Shown here: one piece after another, positions 33,558 to 45,639 of the stretch
Layout: each line of letters opens with the position of its first letter
Numbering within the stretch: position 1 is the stretch's first letter
Source of the DNA: Darksidea phi
Taxonomy: Eukaryota > Ascomycota > Dothideomycetes > Pleosporales > Lentitheciaceae
NCBI GenBank assembly: GCA_030770425.1
Contig: JASJFT010000045.1
Location: 124,001 to 188,000, forward strand
DNA: 64,000 nt
Reading direction: 5' to 3'
Translations under genes and position numbers: made by a program
The notes under the pieces: generated by a model
Told to the model about the DNA's origin: nothing
The model's input: only the letters and a program-made list of their open reading frames with translations
Database searches by the model: none

Positions 33558-34492
33558 ATGGCCGAGAAGGAACCAGCCTCGACTGCTCCGCGGAAGACCG
33601 CCAATGCTAAGGTGAAGACTACCAAGGCCAAGGCAGCGGCCCCTCCTCGCAAGACGGGGTTGGAGGAGCTAAAGTCGATCATGGGAGATCTGGGTTGGCC
33701 CTATCATGTGCTCAAGCATCGACTGATCTCTAGAGGCTATGTCCTAGAGGTCGTCCAGAAGGGCAATACCAAGACTGATCTGATGGAGATCAATGGTAAG
33801 TGCCCACCCGTAGGCCATGTTGTGCCCACATCTAACACCTTCCCCTCCCCTAGCCCTCTCTGATGCAGAGGCTCCAACAACCGCTCCCACCTGCGGAGAA
33901 GCTCGCGTATCTCAGACAGGAACAGCGCAGCGTGCCCCGCTCAAGCGTTCTTTAGCGGCGTCAAAACGGTTAGTTTCACTATGGCGTCTTATTTGATCTC
34001 TAGTACGTACCTATATTAATTGTATTTAGACATGAAACCACTCCAGTCGAGAATGAGAAGCCTGTGAAGAAGACGAAGAAACCCGACGCGAAGCAGCTTA
34101 ACCGAGATAATGAGTGTTCCATCAAACCACCGGGCGATGACACGAAGCCATCCAAAAAGAACTCGAATGAGGGCGTCATACCATATCCGCCCATTGAACC
34201 ATCTGTGAGGAACAACTGTCCGTATGAGGAGGCTGGCATATCATGCGACAGGCGCACCTGTCGCGCCTGGCACAAAGACCAGTTCAAGTTCATGGACAGC
34301 AAGCGGTACTGCGCCGAAGGTTACAACTGGAGGAGGAAAGTGGACCTACCTGTTGCAAATATGCACGAAGTGGAGGCCAAGCCAGCCAAAACTAAAAGAG
34401 ACCAAAAAAACCAAGCTCTATTCAACAAGTACTTTGACAAGAATAGCAACGTAAATCGGCCTCGCCACCCAGGGCTCCAGTTCAAAGGTTGA
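33558..34492 (+). CDS. lysine-rich protein with a CCCH-like zinc motif
   Basis: Exons 33558..33795, 33854..33968 and 34030..34492 (introns of 58 and 61 nt) give 271 residues. The N-terminus is Ala/Lys-rich. A short conserved-looking block GLEELKSIMGDLGWPYHVLK follows at about residues 35-55. A basic disordered middle leads to NNCPYEEAGISCDRRTCRAWH, a C-x8-C-x4-C-x3-H spacing close to CCCH zinc fingers that bind RNA. The in-frame upstream exon (see 33487 intron) could add residues at the N-terminus. Function is otherwise unknown; nuclear RNA or DNA binding is inferred from the motif and charge. Confidence 0.7.
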
Positions 34493-35815
34493 GAATCTTG
34501 GGTCTGATGTGCCTAGCTACACAGGGTAGTGGAAATTCATGGTCTCTGTCATGTAAATGGTTGGGGGAAAGTTCAATGGAATATGCTGCGCTTGTTGGAA
34601 ATCTCATTGAGATCATCCCTCTGAGATAGAACCACGCGAAATGATACATGGCTCTCCATGTAATTTGCTGCATACAGCTTATTGTGTCCCCACACGGATG
34701 GAACATAGTACGATTTTATATGCTTACATAGCCTGTCTTACACACCCGAAATTCGTAACGAGCTCCTCAGTCATCCACAATTAATCATACTATCCAACAC
34801 CGTCCCGCACGCGCCGGCAGCAAGGTCACATCTTCCAGCCCAATAGCTCCGCTCCACACACACTTTCCAACCCCCCAAACCTACTTGCCGCATCCGCCTC
34901 CTCACGGGCCGCACACTGCCATCGCATCTCATCCTACGACTCTACCTCCCTCGAACTATGCTTCCTAAATCCCTCCACTCCCAGCTTATTGCCCTTCCTG
35001 CTGTGTCTCTTAGCGTGCACGGAATTGCTTACCTCATCGTGGCATAGTGGAAAGGTAGCGTCTGATCAAAACTCTACCACCTTGTAAAGTTCGAGTGATG
35101 GAAGGCCCGTAGAACCGGGATACGCGAGAGATGGGGAAAAATTTAGGAGCTTGGTGGAGATGGTGGGGATATAACGCCAGTAAGCGTAGAGACGGCGCTA
35201 AAGAAGAGATCGCAAGCACAGGCGAAGGCGGCAGAGAAGAGCGATAGGTAGAGGAAAAGATGCGATGATGGAGAGGATGACGAGTAGACTAGGGCACGAG
35301 ACTGCGGAAGATGAGATTAGCGATGATAGTAGCAAGATAGAAAGAAGACAGGCCGGGAATGGGGACGGAGAAGGGTTGCGTTTGGCATACGTTGTGGCGT
35401 AGTTGAAAATCGACGGTTATGCCGGGTAGATTTACAGCACTAGAGCCTGAGTTTATGTACACTATTACAGTAGTATCCTGCACTGAAACCCCTGTTAAGA
35501 GCTACGTAGTTCTGCTATGTACTATGTATCGTGATAGCCTTTAATAGACACTATGAAGTACAGGGTACCTAATGTAGTAAATATTTTATTAGAGGTATAG
35601 CTGCTGTGTACATTTTTGCTAACACAGTGTACACAGAGTTCTGAAATATGACTGTATGTCTGACATGTGTAATGTACCTCTCCGCTTTAGCTAAGTAGGA
35701 GAAAGCCTAGCTCAACCAAAATCTACCATCCATCACAATGATACCGTGACCATCTATGAAAATGGACTAATGCCCCGAACTCCTCAAACACCTTCACACC
35801 CCCTTACATGTCACA
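34493..35815. other. intergenic between convergent genes
   Basis: About 1.3 kb that should contain the 3' UTRs of both flanking genes. No ORF with motifs, no RIP-like block. Confidence 0.5.
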
Positions 35816-36817
35816 TCATCGCTTCAACTGTGCAAACCTTTTAGCCAACTCATCAACATCCGGGATCTTGCCTCCAGGCCCATCATCCTTCTTGACCGGC
35901 TTCTTCGCCTCCACCTTATTCAATTTCGCCGTCGCCGCCCCCGGCAACTTCAACTTTGGCGCCACATTATCCGTACTCGGGCTTGGTGGTACAACTCTTA
36001 GCGGGCTCTGTGGACCGAGTTTTTTGGGTGGTGTCGCCTTGACTAGCTCCTCCGCCTCCTCGTCCTTCTTTGCGGATTTGGAACTAGTGGGTTCGGTTTC
36101 CAGTGCGGATTCGAGCTCAGCGTCCGCTTCCTCAGCGATACCGCCTGAAGGCTCATCGTCGTCGTCATGGTCTGGTTCTGGCGTGGCTTCGCCAAAGGGG
36201 ACACCGTAGAAGCGAGCAATTTCCGTCAGATAAGCATCCACTAGCTCCGGCTTCGGGGTCTCAACCCTCAGCTTTTTAACCACCCTTTCCGCAACCCCGT
36301 CACCCTCCATGCTCGCCACCGCAACATCCTTGCCGAATTTCTCAACCAGCAGGGCTCGCACAGCATGCAGTTCCTTGATCTCTGTCCGCGATGCCGCATA
36401 TATAATACTCCGTACCGCCTCTTCTAGCGCGGGGTCTAGCGGGATAGTACTTGCGGAGGAGGGCGACGTATACGGGGAGGATGGCGGGTCGAGGAGTTGC
36501 GACCGCGCAAGGAGGAGTTCGCAGTAGAGTTCTAGGATTTCGTGGAGTTCGGTTGTGATGTCTGAGCGGATGATATTTTCTACACGTATACGCGCGGATT
36601 GGACTTTGCCGGCCTAGAAAGACGAGGTTAGTACGCTCACGGAGTTGCCTGGCATCCTGAGAAAGCACAGGTAGTGGAGGCGCACCTCGAGAAGTTGGGC
36701 CATTTCTCTCCTCTGCTGTTTCGCTTTCGCCGAGTCCTTCTGCTGCACCATGCGCAAGCGTGATATTGACAGCTTGAGCTGCACCTTGAGCTTGGTCTGC
36801 CATTGTAAGCTTCTCAT
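35816..36817 (-). CDS. IST1: IST1-family ESCRT-III regulator
   Basis: Exons 36817..36686 and 36613..35816, intron 72 nt with a GTACTAAC branch site, giving 309 residues. The helical IST1 domain starts immediately: KLKVQLKLSISRLRMVQQKD, KAKQQRREMAQLLE, then ARIRVENIIRSDITTELHEI and LYCELLLAR, diagnostic of the family. A disordered acidic/Pro-rich linker follows. The last residues, DVDELAKRFAQLKR, fit a MIT-interacting motif (D/E-xx-L-xx-R-F/L-xx-LK) used to bind Vps4 and related MIT proteins. Ist1 tunes Vps4 recruitment and ESCRT-III disassembly at endosomes. The start at 36817 gives the standard short N-terminus. Confidence 0.92.
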
Positions 36818-37185
36818 ACTTGGTAGTCAGATTTGAGGAGTTGAATGCGTACGACAAGGGATGCTGGAGGCGCCATAATGTACGGTGTAATTAGGAGTGA
36901 AGTGTTGGGGAGTTTGTTCGTGCTATGGAAGCTGGAACAAGTGGGGTGTGCATGGGCGGGGTCTATGTGGCTGGTGAATCATGTGGCGCATCACGCGGCG
37001 CTGGAAACGGGGAACAAAGCTAATCGTACAGGTGTAGCCCTATTCAGTTGACCCATGAATCTGCGAGCACAACTTAGCTTTCGTATTACGTCGCGAAATC
37101 TATTTAAACGCTAAATCGCTATAGATAACGGATTTGTGCACCCTTCAAATACGCCTTAAAACGCCACCCCGGTTGTTGCTGAAAT
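36818..37185. other. intergenic, ist1 promoter and msh2 3' flank
   Basis: No gene seen; both neighbours are on the minus strand. Confidence 0.5.
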
Positions 37186-39994
37186 CTATAACGCCTGAAT
37201 ACCCTTGAAGAATCCATTGTTCAGCAGCGCCTCGTTCTCCTTCACCAATTCTTTCATTCTCTCGACCTGCTGCTTCTTAGTCAAGCCCCGACTCTCCACT
37301 TCGTTTTTCCATTTCGCTAGCAGCTCTTTCAACAGCTTGCTGCCTTCCTCAACCTCCTCCTTGCTCGCCTGCACGAAGCTCTCTTCATGCTTGCCGGAAA
37401 AGTCCTCAAGCTCGTCAGCTTTCCGCTTCGCCATGTTGATGACCTTCTGTGGGAAGCGAACGAGCTCGGCGACATGGATACCGAAAGATTGGTCGCAAAC
37501 ACCCGGTTCGACCTTGTAGAGGAGCGTCACTTCGCGCTTCTTTTGGACAACGTCAACCGAGTCGGTGGCACCTTCGGAGATGTGCGCTACCACGTGTAGG
37601 TTCTGGACTTGCGGGTAAGTGTCGACCAGTGCAGTGAGCTCGTGGAAATGCGTTGCAAAGAGAGCAAATGCACCAATCTCTTTGACGATGTATTCAGAAA
37701 TCGCCCAAGCTAGACCAAAGCCATCATAAGTGCTTGTTCCACGGCCTAGCTCGTCGATGATGATGAGAGACTCCTTGGTAGCCGACTTGAGGATGTTGGC
37801 AGTCTCCAACATCTCGGCCATGAATGTCGACACGCCCTTGATCTGGCTGTCGCTGGCGCCAACCCTGGCGAGGATGCAGTCGAAGATGGTGAGTTCAGCC
37901 TCCGAAGCAGGGACGAAGCAGCCGATCTGAGCCATCAGAGCTATGACGCCAATCTGTCGGATGTATGTAGATTTTCCGCCCATGTTTGGTCCGGTGATGA
38001 TAAGAAATTCGCTAGAATCACGTACTAAACTAACGTCGTTCGTGATGAAAGAGATATCGTCCTGCATTTCCATGCACGGATGTCGAGCTTCCTTCAAGAT
38101 AGTGTTGCCTGTGCCTCGTGGGTGCATCTTCGGTCGTGTATAGGAAGTGGGAGCGTGGACAGAGACGTGTGCGAATGCCACGATGACATCAAGATGTGCA
38201 AGGACGGCTGCGAGTTTTTCGACTACGGGGATGTATGAGGACGCAACTGATACAACCTCGTTTACCAGTCCTGACTGCGTCCGGTTGTAGGTCTCGGAGA
38301 GCTGGTCAAACTCTCGTCTCATTGCCTGCAGAGATGAAGTCGTGAAGTAAACACCATTCTTCTGTGTGGAGCATTCCCGGTACTCCTTCTTGTTTCTGAT
38401 GCAGCCCGCTTCGTTGCGAGTAAGTCTAAAGCACCAGCCATGAACGCGGTGATTCTCCATGAACAGCTTCTTTTCTGTGTCCTGGTTGAGATCTCGACCA
38501 ACCTTATGATGCTCATAGTCCATGTCCTTCCTAAGCTTGTCTAGACGTTTTCTGATGTTGCGTAGCGACTCGTCGAATTCCGATTTGATAATAAACTCGT
38601 GATTATCAAGCGCCTCCAAGTCAACGGTAGTCTCAACCATCTCCTGGAGCTTTGCAAAGGAATCACAATACTCGCGCAGCTTCGTAGTGTATTCTGCGTC
38701 TAGGGGGTCCTTGTACTGCTCGTCCATAACCGATTCAAGGCTACCCAAGAAGGCCGGCAGACGAATAACGACCTGGTATGTTCGCACGACATCCTCCAGA
38801 TTTGCGGCTTTCCGCTGGAACTTCTTGGCCAGTCGGTACAGATCGGGGATCGAACGAAGATGCTCCTCTTGCATGGTCTGACGCAGTTCTGTGTCGTTAA
38901 CAAAAGCTTCGACCAGCTGCTGTCGCCTCTCAATTTCCGCCACGTTCATCAATGGTTGCTTTAACCACTGGGCGAGCAATCGACTGCCGGTAGACGTTTT
39001 GCAATGGTTGAGAAGACCGTACAAGCTCATCGTCTTTGCCCCATCTCTAGGCCCAGGCATGAGGTTCAGCGCCTTCAGAGCAGCCGCATCGAGCTTCATG
39101 TATTGCGACAAATCATGCTGGTAGAGCTGATACTGCCCGAAGTTCGACGAGTCGGACATGACGCCTAAATACTTGATCAGCGCTGCGGCCGCCCCCATAG
39201 CCAGCTTCAGGTCGGTCAGAGACAACGTTCCCGCAGCCCGCTCGTCCTTGAGCAACCGGGGCAGATCCTGCTCGATGTCCTTTGTGCCAAAATCTGCGAC
39301 ACCTCGCTCTGCCACGGCGCATCCGCAGTTGTCCGCAATCGTCCGCAGCTTGTTAAGCTCAATGTCCTTCTTCGACGTGTCGACTTGAATGAGACACTCC
39401 TTGACTCCTAGCTGGATGAGAAGCGACTCGAAGTTGGAGTAGAGGTCGTTGTCTAGGAACTCGGTTACACCCAGCTCTCGCACACTCGCATCGGCAAAGC
39501 AGACGCCCACATGGCGGGCTTCCGAGGCCTTTGCAGAAACCTTGACAGCTAGCATTATGGGAGCGTTCTCAATCTGCCCACCCAGCTCGTCTTCAATGTC
39601 CTGTAGGTTGCCAGGGGATGCCTGCTTTGTGACCTTCCACGCCATCCGCCCCGAAGACTGCCATATCTCCACGCGTCTGCTTAGCTTGAACAGCGCGTCG
39701 CGCATAAAGTTGCGGAACACCATCGTGGTCATGGTTACGGATTCGAGGCCTGGTTCTTTGCCCAGCTTGCGGAGGACGGCTGTTGTTCGGTAGACCTAGA
39801 TCGGTCAGTATACCATCGTAATGATAGAGCATAGTACTTGCATTGTTTGCTATGAATTTTGCATCCTCGCCATGTGCGCTGTAGTAGTCTCCTCGGTCAA
39901 ATATCCGTACAGTATCCTCCTTCTCAGGCAGGTTGCGGAAGAATTTACAGAAACTCGACTCGTCATCCTCCCTGAGCTCCGGTCGGGACGCCAT
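37186..39994 (-). CDS. MSH2: DNA mismatch repair protein Msh2
   Basis: Exons 39994..39842 and 39795..37186 give 920 residues, normal for fungal Msh2. Exon 1 encodes MASRPELREDDESSFCKFFR and the mismatch-recognition start DTVRIFDRGDYYSAHGEDA. The intron (39841..39796, 46 nt) begins GCAAGT, a GC-AG intron. The MutS core follows, with the lever/clamp helices and a C-terminal ATPase: Walker A TGPNMGGKST near residue 650, the signature Walker B block DELGRGTSTYDG near 734, and FATHFHELT. Msh2 pairs with Msh6 or Msh3 to detect mismatches and loops and hand them to MutL proteins. The downstream C-terminal helices (ARRKADELEDF-type) needed for dimerisation are present. No defect seen. Confidence 0.95.
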
Positions 39995-40640
39995 TTCGAA
40001 TGAATCTAAAGCACAAGTGATTGGAAAGGAGGAACAGAGCGAGGGCGTGATGATGACTGGGTAAGGTTTGGCTGGCACGCTCTTTCCAAATCCGATAAAC
40101 GCGAACACGAGAGTGACGCGCTTTCACGCTAGCGTTATCGATAAGCATGCACGTTTGCCTGCCTCAGGCATCGGCTCGCCTTATACATGCCTGGAATCCC
40201 AACACACCACTTCATGAATGTCTTTACAACTGAGCCTGACCTCCACTACTTACTGACACAACAAAACGGCTCACTCGTCTGTAGTCTTATAGTCGAGTCG
40301 TCGTTGCACAGCTTCTAGTCTCATCGACATCGACATCTTCAAATTTCTGTGCAACCTTTACGTGTATCTTGACTGATACATGCTGTTATAGGAAAGCCTC
40401 TAAATTAACTTAGTCAATGCACACAAGGCATTCCAGTCGCCACCCCGGTCGGTACTTTCCACCGAAGCGATCCGAGTGGGGTCATTTTCAAACGCTGTCA
40501 GCACGTCTCACATGATAAATTATCTGTAAATAATGTGGCGGAGAGTGTTCTAACAATAGAATTATGAAAACGCATGTGACATTGTCGTCCGAATCTCTCC
40601 CGCGTGCGCCTTGGATCGATGCGTCGCATCTTGCGCCTAA
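39995..40640. other. intergenic between msh2 and the RNase H gene
   Basis: Contains the msh2 promoter and the 3' end of the RNase H gene. No supported gene. Confidence 0.5.
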
Positions 40641-41438
40641 TTACATCTCTGCCTCATCGCCGTGGACGGCAGCCGCTTTCGCAAGACGATCGGCAAGTTT
40701 GTTATGCTCTCTTGGGATATGCCAGAACCCAATCTACGTGATCTTAGTCTTGTATGCAGTCAACATACGTTTGTGCGTGACAACTAACCGTCACATTCTT
40801 CGCCTCGTACATCGTCACCATGCCATCGAGGGCGAGGAACAGATCCAGATTTACTGGTTTAGTACCTTTAGACGTACGCCAGTCGTTGCTCTACGAACTC
40901 AATTAGAAGGGTTGTAGAAGCTATTGTCAAAACAGTCAGGACATACCCTCCATTTTGGTAACCATTCAGTCATCCCCTTAACGACATACTCGGAGTCGGT
41001 CGCGACAATCCAAGCTCCAGCTTCTTCCTTGGGGTGCTTGGTGTAGGCCTCACTGAGAAACTCCAGACCTAACTTTGCCGCACAGAGTTCCGCTCGCTGG
41101 TTTGATCGTAGTGGGAAGTTGTCCACTATGTCCGTAATAGGTTTGGACAGTTGACTGCCATCATCATTGCCGTATGCTACACCAACTCCTGCTCTTCCTG
41201 CAGGTCGTCCGTTGTTCGTACACGCCCCATCAGTGAAGACGATGCGAAAGTGGTGGCAGGGTGTAGTCGGTCGACGGTTTCGAGGAAGGTCAAAGAGTTC
41301 GTTGTTGCATGAGCAGCAATACAACAGGAAGTCGTTGCACTCAGGACATTCTTTGAGGAGTTCCGGTACAGACCAACCCGTGGTTGCATCGCAGAGGGTA
41401 AGCTTTCTATTATGGATGATGTTTTCGCGGCCACCCAT
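40641..41438 (-). CDS. RNase H-domain protein
   Basis: Exons 41438..40947, 40890..40789 and 40733..40641 (introns of 56 and 55 nt) give 228 residues. After a short zinc-ribbon-like segment (CPEC ... CCSCNNEL) comes an RNase H type 1 fold with all acidic residues: FTDGACTNNG (Asp), NQRAELCAAKLGLEFL (Glu), IVATDSEYVVKG (Asp) and, in exon 3, IPREHNKLADRLAKAA (His/Asp). The second exon encodes WRTSKGTKPVNLDLFLALD, the handle region. This matches the small RNase H-like proteins widespread in Pezizomycotina that act on RNA in RNA/DNA hybrids. Only splicing of both introns brings the fourth catalytic residue into frame. Confidence 0.88.
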
Positions 41439-42133
41439 CTTTGTAAGAGTACTTCGAACGAAACTAAGTTATGGGTCCAGATGTTGTGTCACGTGGTGCG
41501 CAGTATCGGAAGTTGAGTGCTCTGATTTCTACACAAGCTGAGTATCTAGCTATTTATACAGAGAGAGTCCCAGGCACAGACCACCTAGGGACCACCCTTG
41601 ATCAGGTATTTCCCTATTTCCTCAGTTTCACCCCATTGATCGTTGCTTTCAGGGAAACTCCTCATCGAACGGAGTCCTGAAGCGTTCTGTTACACAGACA
41701 GCCGTGACATGTTGAGTCATGGGCTAGAGCGGGCTCCACCAAGATTAGGCACCGGCGTTCGGCAGATCTCTCGAGCCGTTCACTTGATCATGGTGGGGTA
41801 ATTATGTAACTACCGTATTCTGCTATCCCACACGAGATCTCATCTTACAACTAACACCGGCTTGCTATCAACGGCAGAACATAGAGAAAGACGCAATAAT
41901 GACCGAGACTATGCGAGCTGAGTCTTTGGGACCCGGACATGCTGCGTATTCTGGCTAGTATACGCAAGCGCTAGTCTACGGCATCGCTAACTTGGAGTCT
42001 AGACGTCCTGGTGTCTGAGATCCTGATAGCCATTAGTCGGCGATTGTAAACCCAACCTCCTCGATATCCTCTTAATCAACCTCGTTGTCGCCACTGCAGC
42101 TCGACAACTTCCCTGCGCCGTTTAACCACAGGG
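41439..42133. other. intergenic, no gene seen
   Basis: Promoter of the RNase H gene and flank of the GRF remnant. Short frames only. Confidence 0.45.
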
Positions 42134-42448
42134 CTGTCCAATCCGAACGGAAACGCCGGCCGACCGTTTTATACATGTACCTGGTGCGAAGATAACAGAG
42201 GATGAGGATGGATTACTTGGGACGATGAGCATGGTGTATATGATGGCAACCCGCTATGTTATTGCGGTGGCCTTAGTCGACAAGATCGGGAGGGTATTGC
42301 GAGCAGAAGAGCTGGCTTGGGGTTTTGGACGTGCGCGACAGGCAGCTGCGACTACCATTCCAAGTACTCGAATGGCTGGACTAACCAGGAGGCGAATTCA
42401 ATACCACATGCACCACAGTGCGCTCAGTTCTATCCGTGGCTGCTCTAG
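42134..42448 (+). pseudogene. double GRF-type zinc-finger gene remnant
   Basis: A plus-strand frame reads LSNPNGNAGRPFYTCTWCED, then, after one in-frame TGA at about 42212, GWITWDDEHGVYDGNPLCYC, GGLSRQDREG and GFWTCATGSCDYHSKYSNGW, and ends at TAG 42446-42448. GRPFYxC and PxCxCG ... GFWTCATGxC are the hallmarks of GRF zinc fingers, found in tandem in a fungal protein family. GRF fingers bind single-stranded nucleic acid in proteins such as topoisomerase 3 and NEIL3. The TGA fits a CGA-to-TGA change. No clear start codon precedes the frame. It is read as a pseudogene at the edge of a RIP'd block; an intron over the TGA is the alternative. Confidence 0.62.
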
Positions 42449-42959
42449 CATGAGTTCAGCATTACCGTGCGTTATTTGTGAGAGATCGTAGCGAAATTCA
42501 GCGATCAGGGCCGACCCATGTTTTCACTTCATGGACGCCTACCAACGAGCTGGTTCAGGACGAGGTGGAATGTAAGACACTGGCAAAATATGTATCTATG
42601 GAAGTTAGCCTTGACCCAAAGGCCCAGCGTCCACTTCAAATCACTGCACGTCCGTAGATCAAGATCTCAGAGCTTGCAAAGCTCCGAAGTTCGAATTCAT
42701 GCTGTCATGCCGTGCGCCCTAGCACGCTTAGAATGACATTGGGACGTGCTATTCAATTCACCCCCAAGCGCTGAAGTTCGCCGTTGTTCCTCTACTGACC
42801 GAACAAGGAAGGGCGGCGGAAGCGACCACAACTCTAACGCAAGGGATACCTCTATGAATCATAATCGTCGGAGTCGTACCAATCCGAAATTTCCTTCTCC
42901 GTCGTCTCATCCGTCCTCGCAGATATCAGCCTATTCGCTAGAATCGAGCTCATGCCATT
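42449..42959. other. GC-balanced flank of the degenerate block
   Basis: No gene recognised. It may include lost 3' exons of the GRF gene. Composition changes sharply at about 42960. Confidence 0.45.
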
Positions 42960-43699
42960 CATTAAGGTTCGCCCTCTACTTTATAGATAATACGAACCTA
43001 CTCTCGTATACTACTCGTACAATATTCCTCGTCTTCTATTTAAAGATTCCGGGATAAGATACGATAAATAGTATAGTATTAAAGATAATATTCCTATATT
43101 TATTATTACTCTAAAATATATCTTATAATATAGAATAGCGAAGTTTAAACGCGGCGTCTCGAGCTTTTAATTTAACGCGATCTTTATTATAGCCTTTCCT
43201 AGCTTTTAGATCTTTAATAATTTTACTAAGTATCTAGTCTTTATAGATATTAATATAAAGAAAATTATAAGTATTATAGAGGGTAGAGTAAGAAGTAAAA
43301 TTACCGGATATCGATCGGAAATACTACCAGTAGCCCGATTTAATACCTTTAATAGCGATATTAAAAAGGGGAATAACCTTATAGGTTATCTCTATTAACT
43401 AAGATAAGCCGCTATTAAGAACTAGGGACGCTAGGCGCGGGATCTAAGAGACGTTAATCTTATATCGTACGTTTCCGATTATAATTAGTATCCTTAGAGG
43501 TAATATTATACTTTTTTAGACTAATATCTAATAAATTTATATTAGATTTACTAATTACTAATCTACTTACTAATCTTATACTAATCCCTCTTCTCTACTA
43601 TTAGGTTCTTATTCTCGTTTACCTATTTTCCACTCTAGAATCTTACGTCTACGCCTTCCGACGTAGCCTTCTTCTACTTATAGATAATAACCTCTAAGT

Positions 43700-44924
43700 T
43701 TATTCTACTATCGTACCTAATAACTATAATCTAACTAGTACTACCTTTTATTACTTTAATAATTTAATTTAATAGATAGCCTAGGTTATAAAGAACCTTT
43801 TAGTTACTTTTTTTTCTAATTATAGATACTCTAGGTTATATCGCGGACTTAAATATTATTAAAAAGACTATTCTTATAATAACTAATAGCTAGGTAGGAA
43901 GTCTATAATATCTAAAGCTGAGCTATAATCTTATTTATATCTAGGTTCTTACTAGTAGCTCGAGTCTTAACTTCTAGGATAGAAAAATAGTCTACCTCTT
44001 TTCCTTCTCTTCGGATAGTAATATCGAATATATATTTCGATACGGAAGCGGAGTTATCGAGCTAAAGTATTTCTAGTAACTATAGTAGGGGGTTAGTCGT
44101 CTTTACCTACTTCTAGTCCGTAGCCCGCCCGAATATATTATCAATATACCTATTAGTTTTATGTCTAACTACGTATTACAAGCTATAGAAGCGAAAACTA
44201 GTAATTCTATAATATCTAGAGGTTCCGGTCGTACTTTTCGTGTACGCCTTCTCGAAATTACGACCGTAACCTTAGAAGTCCTAGATAACTATAGTAGTCT
44301 TATTACCTATACGTGTTAATAGCGCCCTGTTACCGTCGACAATTTCAACGTATATCTGGAAGGGTTCGCTAGAAGATCTATCGAGGAAGTAGAGAAGTTT
44401 TCTAATATTGTTCCGGTCTGTGATCACGTCGACTGTTCTCATCTCGAAATCAGGATCTTGGGCGAAAAGTGCACCAAACAAGGGCTTGAGAGGCGCATCG
44501 GGGCATCGTGCCGCATTCTGCAGACGCTCGATTACCTCTTATATACGTCCTTGGTCCGCTTCCAACTGGGGCTGAGCGATTGCAAGGTAGGTTTACTCTC
44601 GGCATGGTGCCAATTCTAGGCAGATAAAAGGCGATCATTGCATGTGGCGTGACCATTCACGCTGGGTAGGTCGGTTGGGTACGCGCGTTCCTCTTGCATG
44701 CAACACCACAACCTCCGTCGTTCCGCACCACCGAGCTCCAAGGGCAGTACCGTCGTTGAGACGAATGACTTCTGAGAGGAGCGAGCATTTTGGCGCGAGT
44801 CTAGCGATCTTGAGAATGATAGAGAGTCCACTTGAAGGTAGTTGATTGCATGAAGCTCATGGACGTCCGTCCATGGGCATATTTTTGGGAAGTCTTGACT
44901 TCGCAATCGACGGGCGGGCGCCAT
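43700..44924 (-). pseudogene. RIP'd copy of a fungal-specific family gene (often mislabelled GGPP synthase-like)
   Basis: The 5' part begins at ATG 44924 with MAPARRLRSQDFPKICPWTD. The best-kept segment, LKPLFGALFAQDPDFEMRTV followed by DVITDRNNIRKLLYFLD and FQIYVEI, lies near 44590-44290 in another frame. A further trace, FEKAYT then SRYYRITSFRF, follows in the AT-rich part. This order matches, from memory, a large Ascomycete family of unknown function with an ALYxxHPSFDIRTVDIVT motif that databases sometimes call geranylgeranyl pyrophosphate synthetase without prenyl-synthase motifs. Frame changes and TAG stops make it a pseudogene. The left limit is approximate. Confidence 0.5.
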
Positions 44925-45639
44925 AATAATCGGGTGGTGTCATTCATGGCTTTCGCGTAGGTGCGAAGTCTTGTCGTAGATGTGGATAGATGCCGTGTAC
45001 GCGGTGGCCTCCGCTGCGTCGTCGTCCGGTGGCGGACCCTATCCTAGTCGCCGAAGACCGAATAGAGGGAGAACTACGGGTGGCCGATGATTCTGGTATT
45101 TGCGACCCGCTATCGCGAGCGGTGACGTCGCATGTGTCACCTGTTTCCGCAGATTGTTGGATTCCCGCGTTTGAGCTAAACGTTGACAAGCACTTGGAAA
45201 CCAAAGCTGAGAGATTATGGCCCCCGGCCGTCAAGATCCGTCCCGCAGATTCCGAGCCGGCCCCTAAGCTAAACAATTATTCTGGCTATGTGCGTGTTAC
45301 ACCTGTGCGTCTTGCGAAACAAAGTCTACGAGCTGCCCTTTAATCCCTCCACCCGTTCCTTATCTGACCTGCGCAGATGATCCTTGAACGCTCTATTTAT
45401 CCACAACCCTTCATCGTCGACGTGCACCGAGAAGTCTGGACTAGAAACTCTAGTAGATTGGTGTTCTTGCCATTCTGGCTATACGAATGATTCCTTAATG
45501 GGCGGAAGAAACGATCCATAGCGAAAAGACAGTTCATCGAAATCGGAGCGTCCACTTTTTGCAGTAACCTCCACGATTGTTGAATTTCCTGTAGTAGCGG
45601 CTGGTTGGCTCAAGTCTCTCTGTCGGTATCCTTGTTCTT
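44925..45639. other. spared island without identified gene
   Basis: GC-balanced DNA between two pseudogenes. Frames of about 110 codons exist on both strands at 44944-45343 without recognisable motifs. It may be promoter or C-terminal remains of the neighbouring genes. Confidence 0.4.

Noticed and set aside
42225..42491. 88-codon plus-strand ORF
   Set aside because: Out-of-frame shadow of the GRF zinc-finger remnant.
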